DNA from: Ruminococcus sp. AF41-9
GTDB lineage: Bacteria > Bacillota > Clostridia > Lachnospirales > Lachnospiraceae
Assembly (NCBI RefSeq): GCF_003477525.1
Contig: NZ_QUDO01000011.1
Span: 29,158-93,157 of the forward strand
DNA: 64,000 nucleotides
Direction of reading: 5' to 3'
The stretch's first letter is position 1. Each line of letters begins with the position of its first letter. The notes beneath the pieces were generated by a model. That model was not told the origin of the DNA, searched no databases, and saw nothing but the letters and a program-made list of their open reading frames with translations. The translations under genes and the position numbers were made by a program. Shown piece by piece: positions 8,411 to 17,905 of the stretch.

Positions 8411-9307
8411 ATGGTTAATCAGAAATATTTGGACAAAGCGGAGGTGCTGATCGAGGCGCTTCCTTATATTCAGAGATTCAATCGTAAGATTGTAGTTGTA
8501 AAGTACGGCGGAAGTGCCATGCTGGATGATGAGCTGAAGAAGAATGTTATTAAGGACGTTGTTCTTCTGAAGCTGGTTGGTTTTAAACCGATCATTGTTC
8601 ATGGCGGTGGTAAGGAAATCAGCCGCTGGGTTGGTAAGGTAGGTATGGAGCCGAAATTTATTAACGGTCTTCGTGTAACAGACAAAGACACCATGGAGAT
8701 TGCAGAGATGGTTCTTGCGAAGGTGAACAAGGAACTGGTTGCCATGGTGGAATCTCTTGGTGTAAATGCTGTTGGTATCAGCGGTAAAGACGGTGGTCTG
8801 CTGAAATGCCGCAAGAAACAGACAGAGGGCGGGGACATTGGATTTGTAGGCGAAGTTACAAAGGTTGAGCCGAAGATCCTGGAAGATCTTCTGGAGAAAG
8901 ATTTCTTGCCGATTATTTTCCCGGTAGGTTATGACGATGAGTTCGCTACTTATAATATTAATGCGGATGATGCGGCATGTGCCATTGCAGAGGCTGTTCA
9001 TGCTGAGAAGCTTGCATTCCTTTCTGATATTGAAGGAGTTTATAAAGACAAGGATGATCCCTCCAGCCTGATCTCTGAACTTCATGTAGATGAAGCACAG
9101 AAACTGATCGATGACGGTTATGTAGGCGGCGGTATGATTCCGAAGCTGAAAAACTGTATTGATGCCATTGAGGAAGGTGTTAACAGAGTTCATATCCTTG
9201 ACGGAAGAATTCCGCACAGCTTACTGCTGGAAATCTTTACAAACAAAGGTATTGGTACTGCAATTCTGAGAGAAGACGGGGAGAAATATTACAATGAACA
9301 TGAATGA
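8411..9307 (+). CDS. argB: Acetylglutamate kinase
   Basis: 298 residues of the amino-acid kinase fold. Phosphorylates N-acetylglutamate, the committed step. VVKYGGSAM binds [16 protein letters not shown] binds the acetylglutamate, and YNINADDAA and GGMIPKL are conserved. The N-terminal extension before the kinase core ([17 protein letters not shown]) is the type associated with arginine-inhibited hexameric enzymes, so feedback control is likely (inference). The ATG follows AAGGAGATAG. Its last 14 bases overlap argD, indicating translational coupling. Confidence 0.97.
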   Translation: MVNQKYLDKAEVLIEALPYIQRFNRKIVVVKYGGSAMLDDELKKNVIKDVVLLKLVGFKPIIVHGGGKEISRWVGKVGMEPKFINGLRVTDKDTMEIAEMVLAKVNKELVAMVESLGVNAVGISGKDGGLLKCRKKQTEGGDIGFVGEVTKVEPKILEDLLEKDFLPIIFPVGYDDEFATYNINADDAACAIAEAVHAEKLAFLSDIEGVYKDKDDPSSLISELHVDEAQKLIDDGYVGGGMIPKLKNCIDAIEEGVNRVHILDGRIPHSLLLEIFTNKGIGTAILREDGEKYYNEHE

Positions 9308-10484
9308 ACAGATGAAGGAATCTGAAGAGAGTATCCTTCACACTTATAATCGTTTTCCTGTTGTTTTTGAAAAAGGACAGGGATGTTACTTATATGATTC
9401 CGAGGGAAAGGAATATCTGGATTTCGCAGCAGGTATCGCTGTAAATTCTCTGGGATATCATTATCCGGGATATGACGAAGCATTAAAAGATCAGATTGAT
9501 AAGCTGATGCATATTTCCAATTTATATTATAATGAGCCAATCATTGAAGCCGGTGCAAAGCTGGTGAAGGCAAGTGGAATGAGCAAAGCATTCTTTACCA
9601 ACAGTGGTACAGAGGCAATTGAAGGTGCGCTGAAGGCTGTCAAGAAGTATGCATATGCGCGTGATGGTCATGCAGGCCATGAGATCATTGCCATGAATCA
9701 TTCTTTCCACGGAAGAAGTATCGGAGCACTTTCGGTAACAGGAACTGCTCATTACAGAGAGCCGTTTGAACCTCTGATGGGTGGTGTGAAGTTTGCGGAC
9801 TTCAATGATCTTGAGAGCGTAAAGGCTCAGATTACAGATAAGACCTGTGCGATCATTACTGAGGTTGTACAGGGCGAAGGCGGTATCTATCCGGCGAAGA
9901 AAGAATTTCTGGAAGGCCTGCGTCAGATCTGTGATGAGAAAGATATTATGCTGATCTTCGATGAGATCCAGTGCGGTATGGGAAGAACCGGACATTATTT
10001 TGCATGGCAGGCATATGGTGTAAAACCGGATATCATGACAAGTGCCAAAGCACTTGGATGCGGTGTGCCGGTAGGTGCATTTGTGCTGGGTGAGAAAGCT
10101 GCCAAAGCTTCTCTGGAGCCAGGTGACCATGGTACAACTTACGGCGGAAACCCGTTTGTATGTGCTGCAGTCAGCAAGGTATTTGATATTTATGAGAAGG
10201 ACAAGATCATTGAGCACGTACAGGAAACAGCTCCATATCTGGAACAGAAACTGGATGAAATTGTTGCAAAACATGAATGCGCTGCAACAAGACGAGGCAT
10301 GGGCTTCATGCAGGGAATCGTAATCCAGGGCCGCCCGGTTGGGGAAGTTGTAAAGGCTGCACTGGCAAAAGGACTTCTGGTGATCTCCGCAGGCAGTGAT
10401 GTACTGAGAATCGTACCTCCGCTTGTGATCACAAAAGAACACATCGACAAGATGGCTGCTATTCTTGATGAGTGCATGGAATAA
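9294..10484 (+). CDS. argD: Acetylornithine aminotransferase
   Basis: 396-residue class III PLP-dependent aminotransferase, converting N-acetylglutamate semialdehyde to N-acetylornithine with glutamate. Lys252 in [15 protein letters not shown] is the PLP Schiff-base residue; [14 protein letters not shown] holds the phosphate-binding loop and [13 protein letters not shown] the Asp that pairs with the pyridine nitrogen. Start at 9294 follows GGGGAG inside argB; a second in-frame ATG at 9300 is possible. Last gene of the operon; argF and carbamoyl-phosphate synthase are not in the window. Confidence 0.95.
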   Translation: MNMNEQMKESEESILHTYNRFPVVFEKGQGCYLYDSEGKEYLDFAAGIAVNSLGYHYPGYDEALKDQIDKLMHISNLYYNEPIIEAGAKLVKASGMSKAFFTNSGTEAIEGALKAVKKYAYARDGHAGHEIIAMNHSFHGRSIGALSVTGTAHYREPFEPLMGGVKFADFNDLESVKAQITDKTCAIITEVVQGEGGIYPAKKEFLEGLRQICDEKDIMLIFDEIQCGMGRTGHYFAWQAYGVKPDIMTSAKALGCGVPVGAFVLGEKAAKASLEPGDHGTTYGGNPFVCAAVSKVFDIYEKDKIIEHVQETAPYLEQKLDEIVAKHECAATRRGMGFMQGIVIQGRPVGEVVKAALAKGLLVISAGSDVLRIVPPLVITKEHIDKMAAILDECME

Positions 10485-10518
10485 TTTTAGATACTTCAAG
10501 AGATAGTTTAACCGAATC

Positions 10519-10554
10519 AAGCAAGTAGCAAAGCGGATAAAATCATCCGCTTGA
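10519..10554. repeat. Short interspersed repeat (AGCAAGTAGCAAAGCGGAT type)
   Basis: AGCAAGTAGCAAAGCGGAT followed by ATCCGCTTGAC forms a small hairpin (AAGCGGAT/ATCCGCTT). A near-identical copy occurs in opposite orientation at 42133-42169. Confidence 0.6.
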
Positions 10555-10576
10555 CATGAATCTGAATATTTTACAA

Positions 10577-10626
10577 AATGCTCCGGGTATAATCAGTAAC
10601 TGATTATATCCGGAGCATTATTTTTG
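10577..10626. terminator. Terminator between argD and the converging kinase gene
   Basis: AATGCTCCGG and CCGGAGCATT with inner ATAATCAGT/TGATTAT pairing form a long stem followed by ATTTTTG on the plus strand. It terminates argD and also contains the last codons of the converging histidine kinase gene. Confidence 0.8.
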
Positions 10627-11923
10627 CAGAGAAAATACCATCTTTATAGGTAAAGTCACAGGCACCTCCGTTTTTGTCGGTAATGTGGCGGACGGATTCG
10701 ATTCCTATGCCGTTTCCGGAGCGTTTGGAGGATTGGAAAATATTGTTTTTTTGCTGTATTTTTCCATCAAAGGTGTTCTCCACATGGATCAGAAGGAGAT
10801 GATTATGGTGGGGGTAAACTTCCACATTAATCTTTCTGCGGGCGGGCTCTGTTTTCGCACTTGCCTGGATGGCATTTTCCAGCAGATTGGAAAATACAAG
10901 GCACAGATCTATCTCATCTATGGAAAGATCAGCAGGCAGAGAAACCAGTGCATGAAAAGGAATGTTTTCTCTTTCTGCAAGGGTGGAATAATATCCAAAA
11001 ACACTGTCAACAGCCTGATTTTCACAGAAATGCAGGTTATAGTCAGAGATTTTGCCGGTTGCAGCGGAGAGATATTTTTTAATTTTTTCCATGTCACCCC
11101 GTTCTGCCAGAGAGGATAACTGCACAAAGTGATGTCGGATATCGTGACGCGCCTGTCTGGCTTCTTCAATAGCCATGCAGAGATTCTCGTATCTTTCCTG
11201 CTGGAGGGAAAGAAAATGGTTCTCCTGCTGAAGTCTGGCATTTCTGTTCAGACTGACTGCCATCATAAGAAACATGGCATAAAACAGGAGCAGGATTATG
11301 AGCAGTACAAGACTGAAAACAATATAGCACTGCAGGATCCGTCCGGTATATAAAGTACTGCGGTATTTAGGAATCATAAAAAGATTCACTCCGATGAAGA
11401 TTACCGGAAGAATCCAGAATACGTACCAGGTCTGGGCAAAGTTCTCGTCTGTGATCATTGTCTGTACACAGTGGCGGGCAGGATACCAGGCTGCCAGAAC
11501 AAACAGCAGACAGATCACGTTATAGAAAATCCCGGCACCGGTGTGAAACCACAGTTCATTTTCTGTAATATGCAGGTCTGCGGTCATAAGTGCATTAACT
11601 GCCCGGGATAAACTTTTGACGCATGCAAAAACTGCGAAGACTGCAAGAAAAATACTGACAGATTTCCAGACAGAGATTTTCAGTGTTTTGTGATAAATGA
11701 GCATAATCACAGGTAACAGAGGAAACAGGAACCATCTGGTGGGGATTTGCAGGGCATGGCAAACTGCTCCTCCCAAAATACAGATTCCCAGAAGAAGAGG
11801 AAGAAGCCATGCTGTCAGTTTAAGCGGTGTCTGTCTCAGATAGCTCTTTACAGGCAGATATGCCAGCAGTATGCCGGGAATGATTACGGAAAGTTCAAGT
11901 ACAGGGCGAAGTATGTCAGTCAT
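10604..11923 (-). CDS. AgrC-like sensor histidine kinase (GHKL ATPase)
   Basis: 439-residue membrane kinase. About six hydrophobic helices fill residues 1-215, followed by a coiled-coil linker, the phospho-acceptor region RHDIRHHFVQLSSL and a GHKL ATPase with FSNLLENAIQAS (N box) and GNGIGIESVRHI (G box). The architecture matches kinases that sense peptides or membrane signals and partner LytTR regulators. It starts one base after the regulator stop, with AAAGGAGG as ribosome site, so the two are co-transcribed. No signal-peptide precursor or processing protease gene is visible nearby, so the signal is unknown. Confidence 0.88.
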   Translation of the reverse strand: MTDILRPVLELSVIIPGILLAYLPVKSYLRQTPLKLTAWLLPLLLGICILGGAVCHALQIPTRWFLFPLLPVIMLIYHKTLKISVWKSVSIFLAVFAVFACVKSLSRAVNALMTADLHITENELWFHTGAGIFYNVICLLFVLAAWYPARHCVQTMITDENFAQTWYVFWILPVIFIGVNLFMIPKYRSTLYTGRILQCYIVFSLVLLIILLLFYAMFLMMAVSLNRNARLQQENHFLSLQQERYENLCMAIEEARQARHDIRHHFVQLSSLAERGDMEKIKKYLSAATGKISDYNLHFCENQAVDSVFGYYSTLAERENIPFHALVSLPADLSIDEIDLCLVFSNLLENAIQASAKTEPARRKINVEVYPHHNHLLLIHVENTFDGKIQQKNNIFQSSKRSGNGIGIESVRHITDKNGGACDFTYKDGIFSAKIMLRI

Positions 11924-11924
11924 T

Positions 11925-12641
11925 TCAGGACCTCCTTTGGAACAGAAATTCCATAAATGTCTGTCTGGCGTTTTTCAGCAGCTTCCGGCTGACAGGGACA
12001 TTGCTTCCGTTATCAAGGCGAAAGCCTGTTCCGTCAAAATCAACGGCATGCTCCAGATTGATCACAACGCCCCGGTTACACTGATAGAAGCGAGGATCCA
12101 TTTTCAGGGAGGTCATGAAGGAATCAAAGGACTGACGGGTCACCAGTTCCCTTTCACCGTCAGTGTGGATGTGGATCATATGGGAAAAATGCTCTGCGTA
12201 GATTATTTTCCGGAAGGGAATCTGAATATTACTGCCGTTTACCTTTACATCTATGTATTTCCCGGAATCCGGGATGCGGGAAAGGACTTCATCTGCCAGT
12301 ACGGAAATATCATTTTCACTGTAGGGCTTGACAAGATAGTGGAGAGCCCGGACCTGAAATCCTTCTAATGCATGGTCAGTGGAAGTTGTTGTAAAGATCA
12401 GCAGACAGTCAGTATCTGATCTGCGAAGTTCTTTTGCTGTATCAATCCCGTTAGAACCATTCATATAAATATCCAGAAACACTACTGTGAAAGGACATTC
12501 CTTCGCTGCAGTGAGGAAAGTTTCTCCATTTTCATATTCAAATATATCTACGTGGACATTGCGCCTGGAAAATTGAGATTCCAGTCTGTTGCGAAGCAGT
12601 GTCCGTTCTTCTGAAATATCATCAACAATTGCAATTCTCAT
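11925..12641 (-). CDS. LytTR-family response regulator
   Basis: 238 residues: receiver domain (1-120) with acidic pair Asp7-Asp8, phospho-acceptor Asp57 in VVFLDIYMNGSNG and Lys in LVKPYSENDI, then a LytTR DNA-binding domain (about 135-236, including YAEHFSHMIHIHTDGERE). Start at 12641 follows AAGGAAG; an upstream in-frame ATG at 12707 lacks one. It is first in the operon with the kinase. Paired direct repeats in the divergent promoter region are the kind of site LytTR proteins bind, so it probably controls the divergent genes at 12823-15309. Confidence 0.9.
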   Translation of the reverse strand: MRIAIVDDISEERTLLRNRLESQFSRRNVHVDIFEYENGETFLTAAKECPFTVVFLDIYMNGSNGIDTAKELRRSDTDCLLIFTTTSTDHALEGFQVRALHYLVKPYSENDISVLADEVLSRIPDSGKYIDVKVNGSNIQIPFRKIIYAEHFSHMIHIHTDGERELVTRQSFDSFMTSLKMDPRFYQCNRGVVINLEHAVDFDGTGFRLDNGSNVPVSRKLLKNARQTFMEFLFQRRS

Positions 12642-12716
12642 AGTAAATCTTCCTTTATTTATATGTTTATAAAATTCTGCTATAAGTATATCACAAAACA
12701 ATACCATAGATTTACA

Positions 12717-12746
12717 ATTCGTGTCATTTTCTGTCGTTTCGTGACA
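12717..12746 (+). promoter_or_regulatory. Candidate LytTR-regulator operator (two direct repeats)
   Basis: ATTCGTGTCA (12717-12726) and TTTCGTGACA (12737-12746) are direct repeats with a 20-base period, about two helical turns, as is usual for LytTR dimers. They sit just upstream of the divergent operon promoter, the position of an activator site. Confidence 0.5.
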
Positions 12747-12752
12747 GAATTA

Positions 12753-12780
12753 TTGAAATAATTTCTGACTTTTTTATAAT
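12753..12780 (+). promoter_or_regulatory. Promoter of the receiver-like/secreted-protein operon
   Basis: TTGAAA (12753-12758), 16 bases, TATAAT (12775-12780). It begins 7 bases after the direct repeats and about 43 bases upstream of the first start codon. Confidence 0.6.
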
Positions 12781-12822
12781 GAGGATAACAAATGGGAGTA
12801 CATCAAATGGAAGAGGAGGGAT

Positions 12823-13200
12823 GTGGTGTATTGTATTGCCATATTGACTGATCAGGAACAGGAAGGACAGAACTGTGCGGAATACATCAGAAATTACTGT
12901 ACAGAAAAGAAAGTTTATCCATTGATTGAAATCTATCAGGATCAGGAACGGTTTTTTGGGCGGACACGAAAAACAGTACCGGCAGTGGTGTTTCTTGCAT
13001 TGCCAGGTGTGTCCGGGCTGAATGCGGCAGAACATCTCCGTTCCCTGTATCCGAAATGTGGGATTATCTGGTGCAGTGATCTTGATTTTTCGCTTCATGC
13101 GTTCAGGATGCGGATAGAATATTTTTTTATGAAACCTGTGGAAGAGCAGAAAATAAAAGAAGGACTCTCCATCTGGTTTGAACACAGAAATGTAATATGA
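12823..13200 (+). CDS. Atypical receiver-domain protein lacking the phospho-acceptor Asp
   Basis: 125 residues resembling a stand-alone AgrA/LytTR-type receiver. VVFLALPGVSGLNAAEHLR aligns with the usual FLDI-MPG-SG-EAA-R pattern, but the phospho-acceptor position is Ala59. Only one residue of the acidic pair remains (Asp10 in ILTDQEQ), while the Lys in FFMKPVEEQ is kept. No output domain follows. It starts at GTG 12823 or 12826 after GAGGAGGG. It is co-transcribed with a secreted protein and divergent from a genuine LytTR pair. It may act as a phosphorylation-independent binding partner or titrator (inference). Confidence 0.65.
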   Translation: MVYCIAILTDQEQEGQNCAEYIRNYCTEKKVYPLIEIYQDQERFFGRTRKTVPAVVFLALPGVSGLNAAEHLRSLYPKCGIIWCSDLDFSLHAFRMRIEYFFMKPVEEQKIKEGLSIWFEHRNVI

Positions 13201-13227
13201 CAAAAACACTCAGGAGGAAAAACAATT

Positions 13228-15309
13228 ATGAAGAAAAGAGCTTTAATTCTTGCAATGATCGCTTTTATAGCAGCTACAACATCTGAACCGTCAATAAATA
13301 TGGTACGTGCAGAGGAAACACAGGTAGAAGAAACACAGGTAGAAGAAACACAGACAGAGGAAAATGCAGGTCAGACATCAGAACTGCCTATAAAGACACT
13401 TACACCGAAGGTTATGGATGTGAATCCTTATATGGCAGCAAGTGATTCCAATATTCATCATGACTGCTATAATACAGATTCAACAGATGAGGTATTGCCT
13501 GTTGATATTTATTCTGAGATCAATGTTTCTTATGAAAAAGTTAATCCCAATGCTTCCCCGGCAGTCTTTTTTGATTCCTATGGACATTCTGTGGTTCCGC
13601 TTCTGGGTGGCCTGGCGATCCGTGATATTAATGCAGATGAGGCACAGACCTTGGGCTATTTTTCACCAAAACAGCATGACAATGGAAGCTATCTGATACA
13701 GAGTTCATATTCTTTTGTAGATGAGAGCAATCGCATTGTGTGTCCGACGAACGATAATCGGGTACTTATGCTTAAGGCTACAGATGAGGAGGGAAATGTA
13801 CTTCCGGAATTTGAGAAAGTGCTGGATATTGATATTAAAGCGGCAGCAGAGGCTGCACTTGGAAAAACACTGGATCAGAATCTGTTATCTGTAGTTTTTG
13901 ATTATGAGGGAAATCTCTGGTTTGCAACAGGAGGCTTCCGCATTTATCCTGACAGAAAACAGCAGGGAACCTTTGGCTATGTTTCACGTGCAGCTATCGA
14001 TAAGATCTTGAATGGAGAAGATGTGGATCTGTCAGATGCAGTGTTTGTATATGAACTGGAACCGGGAGAGGGTGCAGAGAATGGTATTGCGGCATCTAAG
14101 GAGGGTGCGGTCATTCTGACAAATCTGAAGTGTTATCTGCTCCAGGCGGATAATGGTGTAAAAAAAGTCTGGGAAACTTCCTATAAAAGTGTGGGTGCCA
14201 AGGAAAGCAAAGAAGGCGATGAGACGACAGGTGGCGGTCTTGCATGGGGAGGTGGATGTTCCCCGTCTCTAACCAAAGATCTGGTTATGTTTACAGATAA
14301 TCAGGATCCGGTAAATCTTATTGCGGTGGATATGAAAACAGGAGAACAGGTTGCGAGTATGCCTGTTATAGATGAGCTTCCGGAAGGTACACAGGTGTCT
14401 GTGGAAAATTCTGCAATTGTATATGATGATGGAGAGGGAACAGTAAGCACGATCGTATGTAACTGGTTTGGTGCTGGAAGTGCGAAGCTTGGAGAAGCAG
14501 ATAATGATTCCTCAATACAAAGCTATGAGAATATTTATGATGTGGGCTGGCTGAGACAGGGCAATAAAATGATCGCACCGGGTATAGAACGTGTGGATAC
14601 AGTTAAGACGGAGGACGGATATGAGATGAAGAGTATCTGGTGCAGAAGTGATCTGTCTGACACTTCCATGATGAAGCTGTCCACTGCAACAGGATATATT
14701 TACGGATATGTTCAGGATATGGAAACTGGTATGTGGCAGTATATTATGCTTGATTTTGAGACAGGCGAGACTGCATTTACCATGGATATTTCTGACAAAC
14801 CGGGATACAACAACATGGCTATTGGAATGTATGCTGGAAACAGCGGAAATTCACTTTACTGTCCGACCGGCTATCTGGAACTTCTGAGACTTCAGGACAG
14901 ATTCGTTTATCTGCCGGAAATGCCTTACCGCAAGGTTGATCTGGATCAGGCAATGCGCAATGTGTTAAGTCAGGAGAAATTTGCGGCAGACGGCGGCCAG
15001 GGAGATGTGGAAGGATGGCTGAATACGATCACAATTGAGAACGTACATCCGAATACAACCGTTGCAATACGTATGAAAGGAATCTCAGGGGAAACAGGTT
15101 CTCTGAAGCTGTATGCATATGGCACAGATGGTACCTTGAAGGAAGTTCCGGAAGAGAAATGGCATATCCAGACAGAAGATGGTGAAACACCGGATATGTT
15201 GACAGAAGATATACTGTATGAGGTACACATGACTGTGGAAGATGGCGGTGACTTTGATCTCAGCGAAACGGAAAAAGAGATTAAGATATCTGCTGTTCTG
15301 GGTGCCTGA
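13228..15309 (+). CDS. Large secreted protein of unknown function
   Basis: 693 residues with an N-terminal signal sequence (KKRALILAMIAFIAATT, probable cleavage before EETQ) followed by three near-identical VEETQ repeats and an acidic linker. The rest is extracytoplasmic and rich in beta-strand signatures such as GNLWFATGGF, NLIAVDMKTGEQVAS and YIMLDFETGETAFTMD. These resemble blades of a beta-propeller of the PQQ/quinoprotein type, but no catalytic motif is recognisable. It has no LPXTG or membrane anchor. AGGAGG precedes the ATG. It lies 27 bases after the receiver-like gene. I cannot assign a function. Confidence 0.7.
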   Translation: MKKRALILAMIAFIAATTSEPSINMVRAEETQVEETQVEETQTEENAGQTSELPIKTLTPKVMDVNPYMAASDSNIHHDCYNTDSTDEVLPVDIYSEINVSYEKVNPNASPAVFFDSYGHSVVPLLGGLAIRDINADEAQTLGYFSPKQHDNGSYLIQSSYSFVDESNRIVCPTNDNRVLMLKATDEEGNVLPEFEKVLDIDIKAAAEAALGKTLDQNLLSVVFDYEGNLWFATGGFRIYPDRKQQGTFGYVSRAAIDKILNGEDVDLSDAVFVYELEPGEGAENGIAASKEGAVILTNLKCYLLQADNGVKKVWETSYKSVGAKESKEGDETTGGGLAWGGGCSPSLTKDLVMFTDNQDPVNLIAVDMKTGEQVASMPVIDELPEGTQVSVENSAIVYDDGEGTVSTIVCNWFGAGSAKLGEADNDSSIQSYENIYDVGWLRQGNKMIAPGIERVDTVKTEDGYEMKSIWCRSDLSDTSMMKLSTATGYIYGYVQDMETGMWQYIMLDFETGETAFTMDISDKPGYNNMAIGMYAGNSGNSLYCPTGYLELLRLQDRFVYLPEMPYRKVDLDQAMRNVLSQEKFAADGGQGDVEGWLNTITIENVHPNTTVAIRMKGISGETGSLKLYAYGTDGTLKEVPEEKWHIQTEDGETPDMLTEDILYEVHMTVEDGGDFDLSETEKEIKISAVLGA

Positions 15310-15429
15310 CTGTAAATTGTGAAATAGGATTTGTTGCAGGAAGTATATATGTGAGGAAACGAAACATTTATTTGCCCGGTTTATGAATGATATCTGCAAA
15401 ACAGAATAAACTAATAATAAAGAAAAAAA

Positions 15430-15464
15430 GAGGTACTGCTAAACAGCGGTGCCTCTTTTCGACA
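15430..15464 (+). terminator. Probable terminator after the secreted-protein operon
   Basis: GAGGTACTGCT and AGCGGTGCCTC form an 11-bp stem (two G-T pairs) followed by TTTTC. The stem is very similar to the one between mreB and recD2 at 53344. Confidence 0.65.
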
Positions 15465-15517
15465 TAAGAAAACGAAAACGGTTTTGTAATTTATCAGGTT
15501 ATCAGGAGGGGAAGTTT

Positions 15518-15952
15518 ATGTGGGGATTTATAGTAGCGCTGATTTCGGGAGCGTTGATGAGCATTCAGGGTGTTTTTAATACGGAAGTGACAAAGCAGAC
15601 CAGCCTTTGGGTATCGACCGGCTGGGTGCAGCTGTCAGCTTTTGCAGTCTGTGTTTTGGCCTGGCTTTTCACAGGACGGGAAAGTGTGGCTGCACTTTGG
15701 CAGGTGGACAATAAATATACACTCCTTGGTGGTGTGATCGGAGCGTTTATTACAATTACAGTAATCCAGAGCATGGGAGCTCTTGGACCTGCCAGGGCGG
15801 CAATGCTGATCGTTATTTCGCAGCTGGCAGTTGCTTATGTAATTGAATTATTTGGATTGTTTGGGGTAGATAAAGAACCCTTTGAATGGCGCAAAATCCT
15901 TGGATTGCTGATTGCGATTTCCGGAATTGTTATATTTAAGTGGCAAAAATAA
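15518..15952 (+). CDS. YdcZ/DUF606-type small DMT transporter
   Basis: 144-residue membrane protein of about five helices, half the size of an EamA transporter, as in the DUF606/YdcZ family. The N terminus GFIVALISGALMSIQGVFNT is the family signature; GALGPARAAMLIVISQL and the final ILGLLIAISGIVIFKW helix are typical. These short proteins work as dimers; substrate unknown. Start at 15518 follows TCAGGAGGGG. It stands alone between two operons. Confidence 0.8.
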   Translation: MWGFIVALISGALMSIQGVFNTEVTKQTSLWVSTGWVQLSAFAVCVLAWLFTGRESVAALWQVDNKYTLLGGVIGAFITITVIQSMGALGPARAAMLIVISQLAVAYVIELFGLFGVDKEPFEWRKILGLLIAISGIVIFKWQK

Positions 15953-15962
15953 GAGTTTACTA

Positions 15963-15991
15963 TTGTAAAATCATTAAGATTTCGTTACAAT
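15963..15991 (+). promoter_or_regulatory. comEA promoter
   Basis: TTGTAA (15963-15968), 17 bases, TACAAT (15986-15991), about 58 bases before the comEA start. Confidence 0.55.
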
Positions 15992-16048
15992 AAGGGTGGC
16001 ATTATGGACAGGGGGACTCTTACTCTGAGAAATAAGAGGAGGACCCTT

Positions 16049-16930
16049 ATGATAAAAATAAAAAACAGATATTGTTATACTGTGACGCTGATATTGTGTG
16101 GAACTTTGTTTCTTACAGGACTGACAGGATGTAGGAGCAGAGAGGCACAGTTTCTGATTGAAGGACTGCAGGAAGCGAAAGCAGAGGTGGATGCGGAGTC
16201 ATCAGAAGAGAAAACATCAGGACAGAAGTCGAAGAAAGATACAGATGAGAAGAATGCTGATACAGAAGACCGACAGAATGATGGTGGTGATTCAGCAGAG
16301 TTCCGGAAAAAACAGGCAGAATCAGATGGTTCAGATGCAGGTAATGGGACAGGAAGTGATTCCGGGAAACATACTTCAGATGCTGATATAGATAATGGGT
16401 CAGAAGCAGTTTCTGATAAGGAAATGCAGCAGGCGATGATCTATGTTGATGTCTGCGGAGCAGTTGCGAATCCGGGAGTTTTTCAGCTGGCAGCCGGGAG
16501 CCGGGTGTTTCAGGCGATTGAGGCGGCGGGAGGATATCTTCCCGAGGCAGCTCTAACCTGTGTAAACCGTGCTGGAGTTCTGACAGATGGACAGCAGCTT
16601 TATATTCTCACACAGGAAGAGATGGAGCGGCAGGGGCTGGATCCTGCAGAGATGGCCGGAGCATCAGATGGACAGATGAATGGAAGTGCCGGGACAGGAC
16701 AGAACACAGGGATGACCGCTCAGGTTCAGCAGGATAACAGGATCAACATAAATACAGCAGATGAAGCTCAGCTCATCACGCTGACGGGGATTGGTGCAAC
16801 ACGTGCGCAGGCGATCATTGCCTACAGAGAAGAGAACGGGCCATTTGCTGCGATAGAGGATATTATGAATGTACAGGGTATCAAAGAAGGTACTTTTGCA
16901 AAGATAAAAGATGAGATAGTAGTAGGATAA
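16049..16930 (+). CDS. comEA: ComEA-like DNA-binding lipoprotein
   Basis: 293 residues. A lipobox (LTGLTGC) anchors the protein to the outer face of the membrane. A long charged Ser/Asp/Lys-rich linker (about 35-130) leads to an SLBB domain (VDVCGAVANPGVFQLAAGSR) and a C-terminal helix-hairpin-helix pair (ININTADEAQLITLTGIGAT and a GIKEGTFAKI hairpin) that binds double-stranded DNA. In competence systems ComEA receives DNA and hands it to ComEC, which lies 17 kb downstream. Start at 16049 follows AGAGGAGGA; the in-frame ATG at 16004 would extend past the lipoprotein signal. Confidence 0.88.
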   Translation: MIKIKNRYCYTVTLILCGTLFLTGLTGCRSREAQFLIEGLQEAKAEVDAESSEEKTSGQKSKKDTDEKNADTEDRQNDGGDSAEFRKKQAESDGSDAGNGTGSDSGKHTSDADIDNGSEAVSDKEMQQAMIYVDVCGAVANPGVFQLAAGSRVFQAIEAAGGYLPEAALTCVNRAGVLTDGQQLYILTQEEMERQGLDPAEMAGASDGQMNGSAGTGQNTGMTAQVQQDNRININTADEAQLITLTGIGATRAQAIIAYREENGPFAAIEDIMNVQGIKEGTFAKIKDEIVVG

Positions 16931-16940
16931 GGAGAACCGA

Positions 16941-17633
16941 ATGAGCAGGAAAGTTTTGGTAGTAGATGATGAGAAGCTGATTGTAAAAGGAATCCGTTTC
17001 AGTCTTGAGCAGGATGGTATGGAAGTGGACTGCGCTTACGATGGAGAAGAGGCAGTAGAGAAAGCAAAAGATAAAAAATACGATATTATCCTTTTGGATC
17101 TGATGCTGCCAAAGATGGACGGACTGGAAGTATGCCAGCAGATCCGCGAATTTTCCAATGTGCCGATCGTGATGCTGACAGCCAAGGGTGAAGATATGGA
17201 TAAAATTCTTGGTCTTGAATATGGTGCGGATGATTATATCACCAAACCGTTCAATATTCTGGAAGTTAAGGCACGTATCAAAGCAATCATGCGTCGTGCG
17301 GGAAGCGACCATGAAGAGAAAGAAAAGGCAAAGAGCATTCAGGTGGGCGATCTTAGCATGGATTGTGAAGGCAGACGTGTATTTATAGCAGGAAAAGAGA
17401 TTAATCTGACTGCAAAGGAATTTGATGTACTGGAACTTCTGGTATTTAATCCAAATAAAGTATACAGTCGTGAAAACCTGCTGAACATTGTATGGGGATA
17501 TGAGTATCCGGGTGATGTACGTACTGTGGATGTACATATCCGCCGTCTTCGTGAGAAGATTGAGACAAACCCAAGTGAACCGAAATATGTACACACCAAA
17601 TGGGGTGTCGGATATTATTTCCAGGCTCAATAA
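16941..17633 (+). CDS. OmpR/PhoB-family response regulator
   Basis: 230 residues: receiver domain (1-120) with Asp9-Asp10, phospho-acceptor Asp53 in ILLDLMLPKMDG, and Lys in ITKPFNILEV; then a winged-helix domain (about 133-229) with INLTAKEFDVLELL and the recognition-helix segment VDVHIRRLREKI. It begins 10 bases after comEA with AAGGAGA, so the two are co-transcribed. No kinase follows; a strong terminator does. The best candidate partner is the kinase at 31855, now separated by the formate/molybdenum block. Confidence 0.93.
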   Translation: MSRKVLVVDDEKLIVKGIRFSLEQDGMEVDCAYDGEEAVEKAKDKKYDIILLDLMLPKMDGLEVCQQIREFSNVPIVMLTAKGEDMDKILGLEYGADDYITKPFNILEVKARIKAIMRRAGSDHEEKEKAKSIQVGDLSMDCEGRRVFIAGKEINLTAKEFDVLELLVFNPNKVYSRENLLNIVWGYEYPGDVRTVDVHIRRLREKIETNPSEPKYVHTKWGVGYYFQAQ

Positions 17634-17651
17634 AAAGAACCTGTGAAACAG

Positions 17652-17702
17652 ACAGACCGCATTTTATGAAACAAAGATCATAAAGTGCGGTCTGTTTTTT
17701 GT
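17652..17702 (+). terminator. Terminator after the response regulator
   Basis: ACAGACCGCA and TGCGGTCTGT, with further inner pairing, followed by a T run. Confidence 0.85.
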
Positions 17703-17905
17703 TAGGACTGATTGTGACACACATCTTGCAGAAAGCCTTTTTCAGACACGCTCTAGAGAAAGAATGGCGGTTCAGTTTGATTCAGTTTAGTTTGGTTTAC
17801 ATCTGAGATGGTTTATTATTGAACAAAGTTGATAAAAATTAGACAAACAAAACAAACATCTATAGAGGAAAATAATAAAAAATTAGAAAATTTCTATAAA
17901 TGTGC

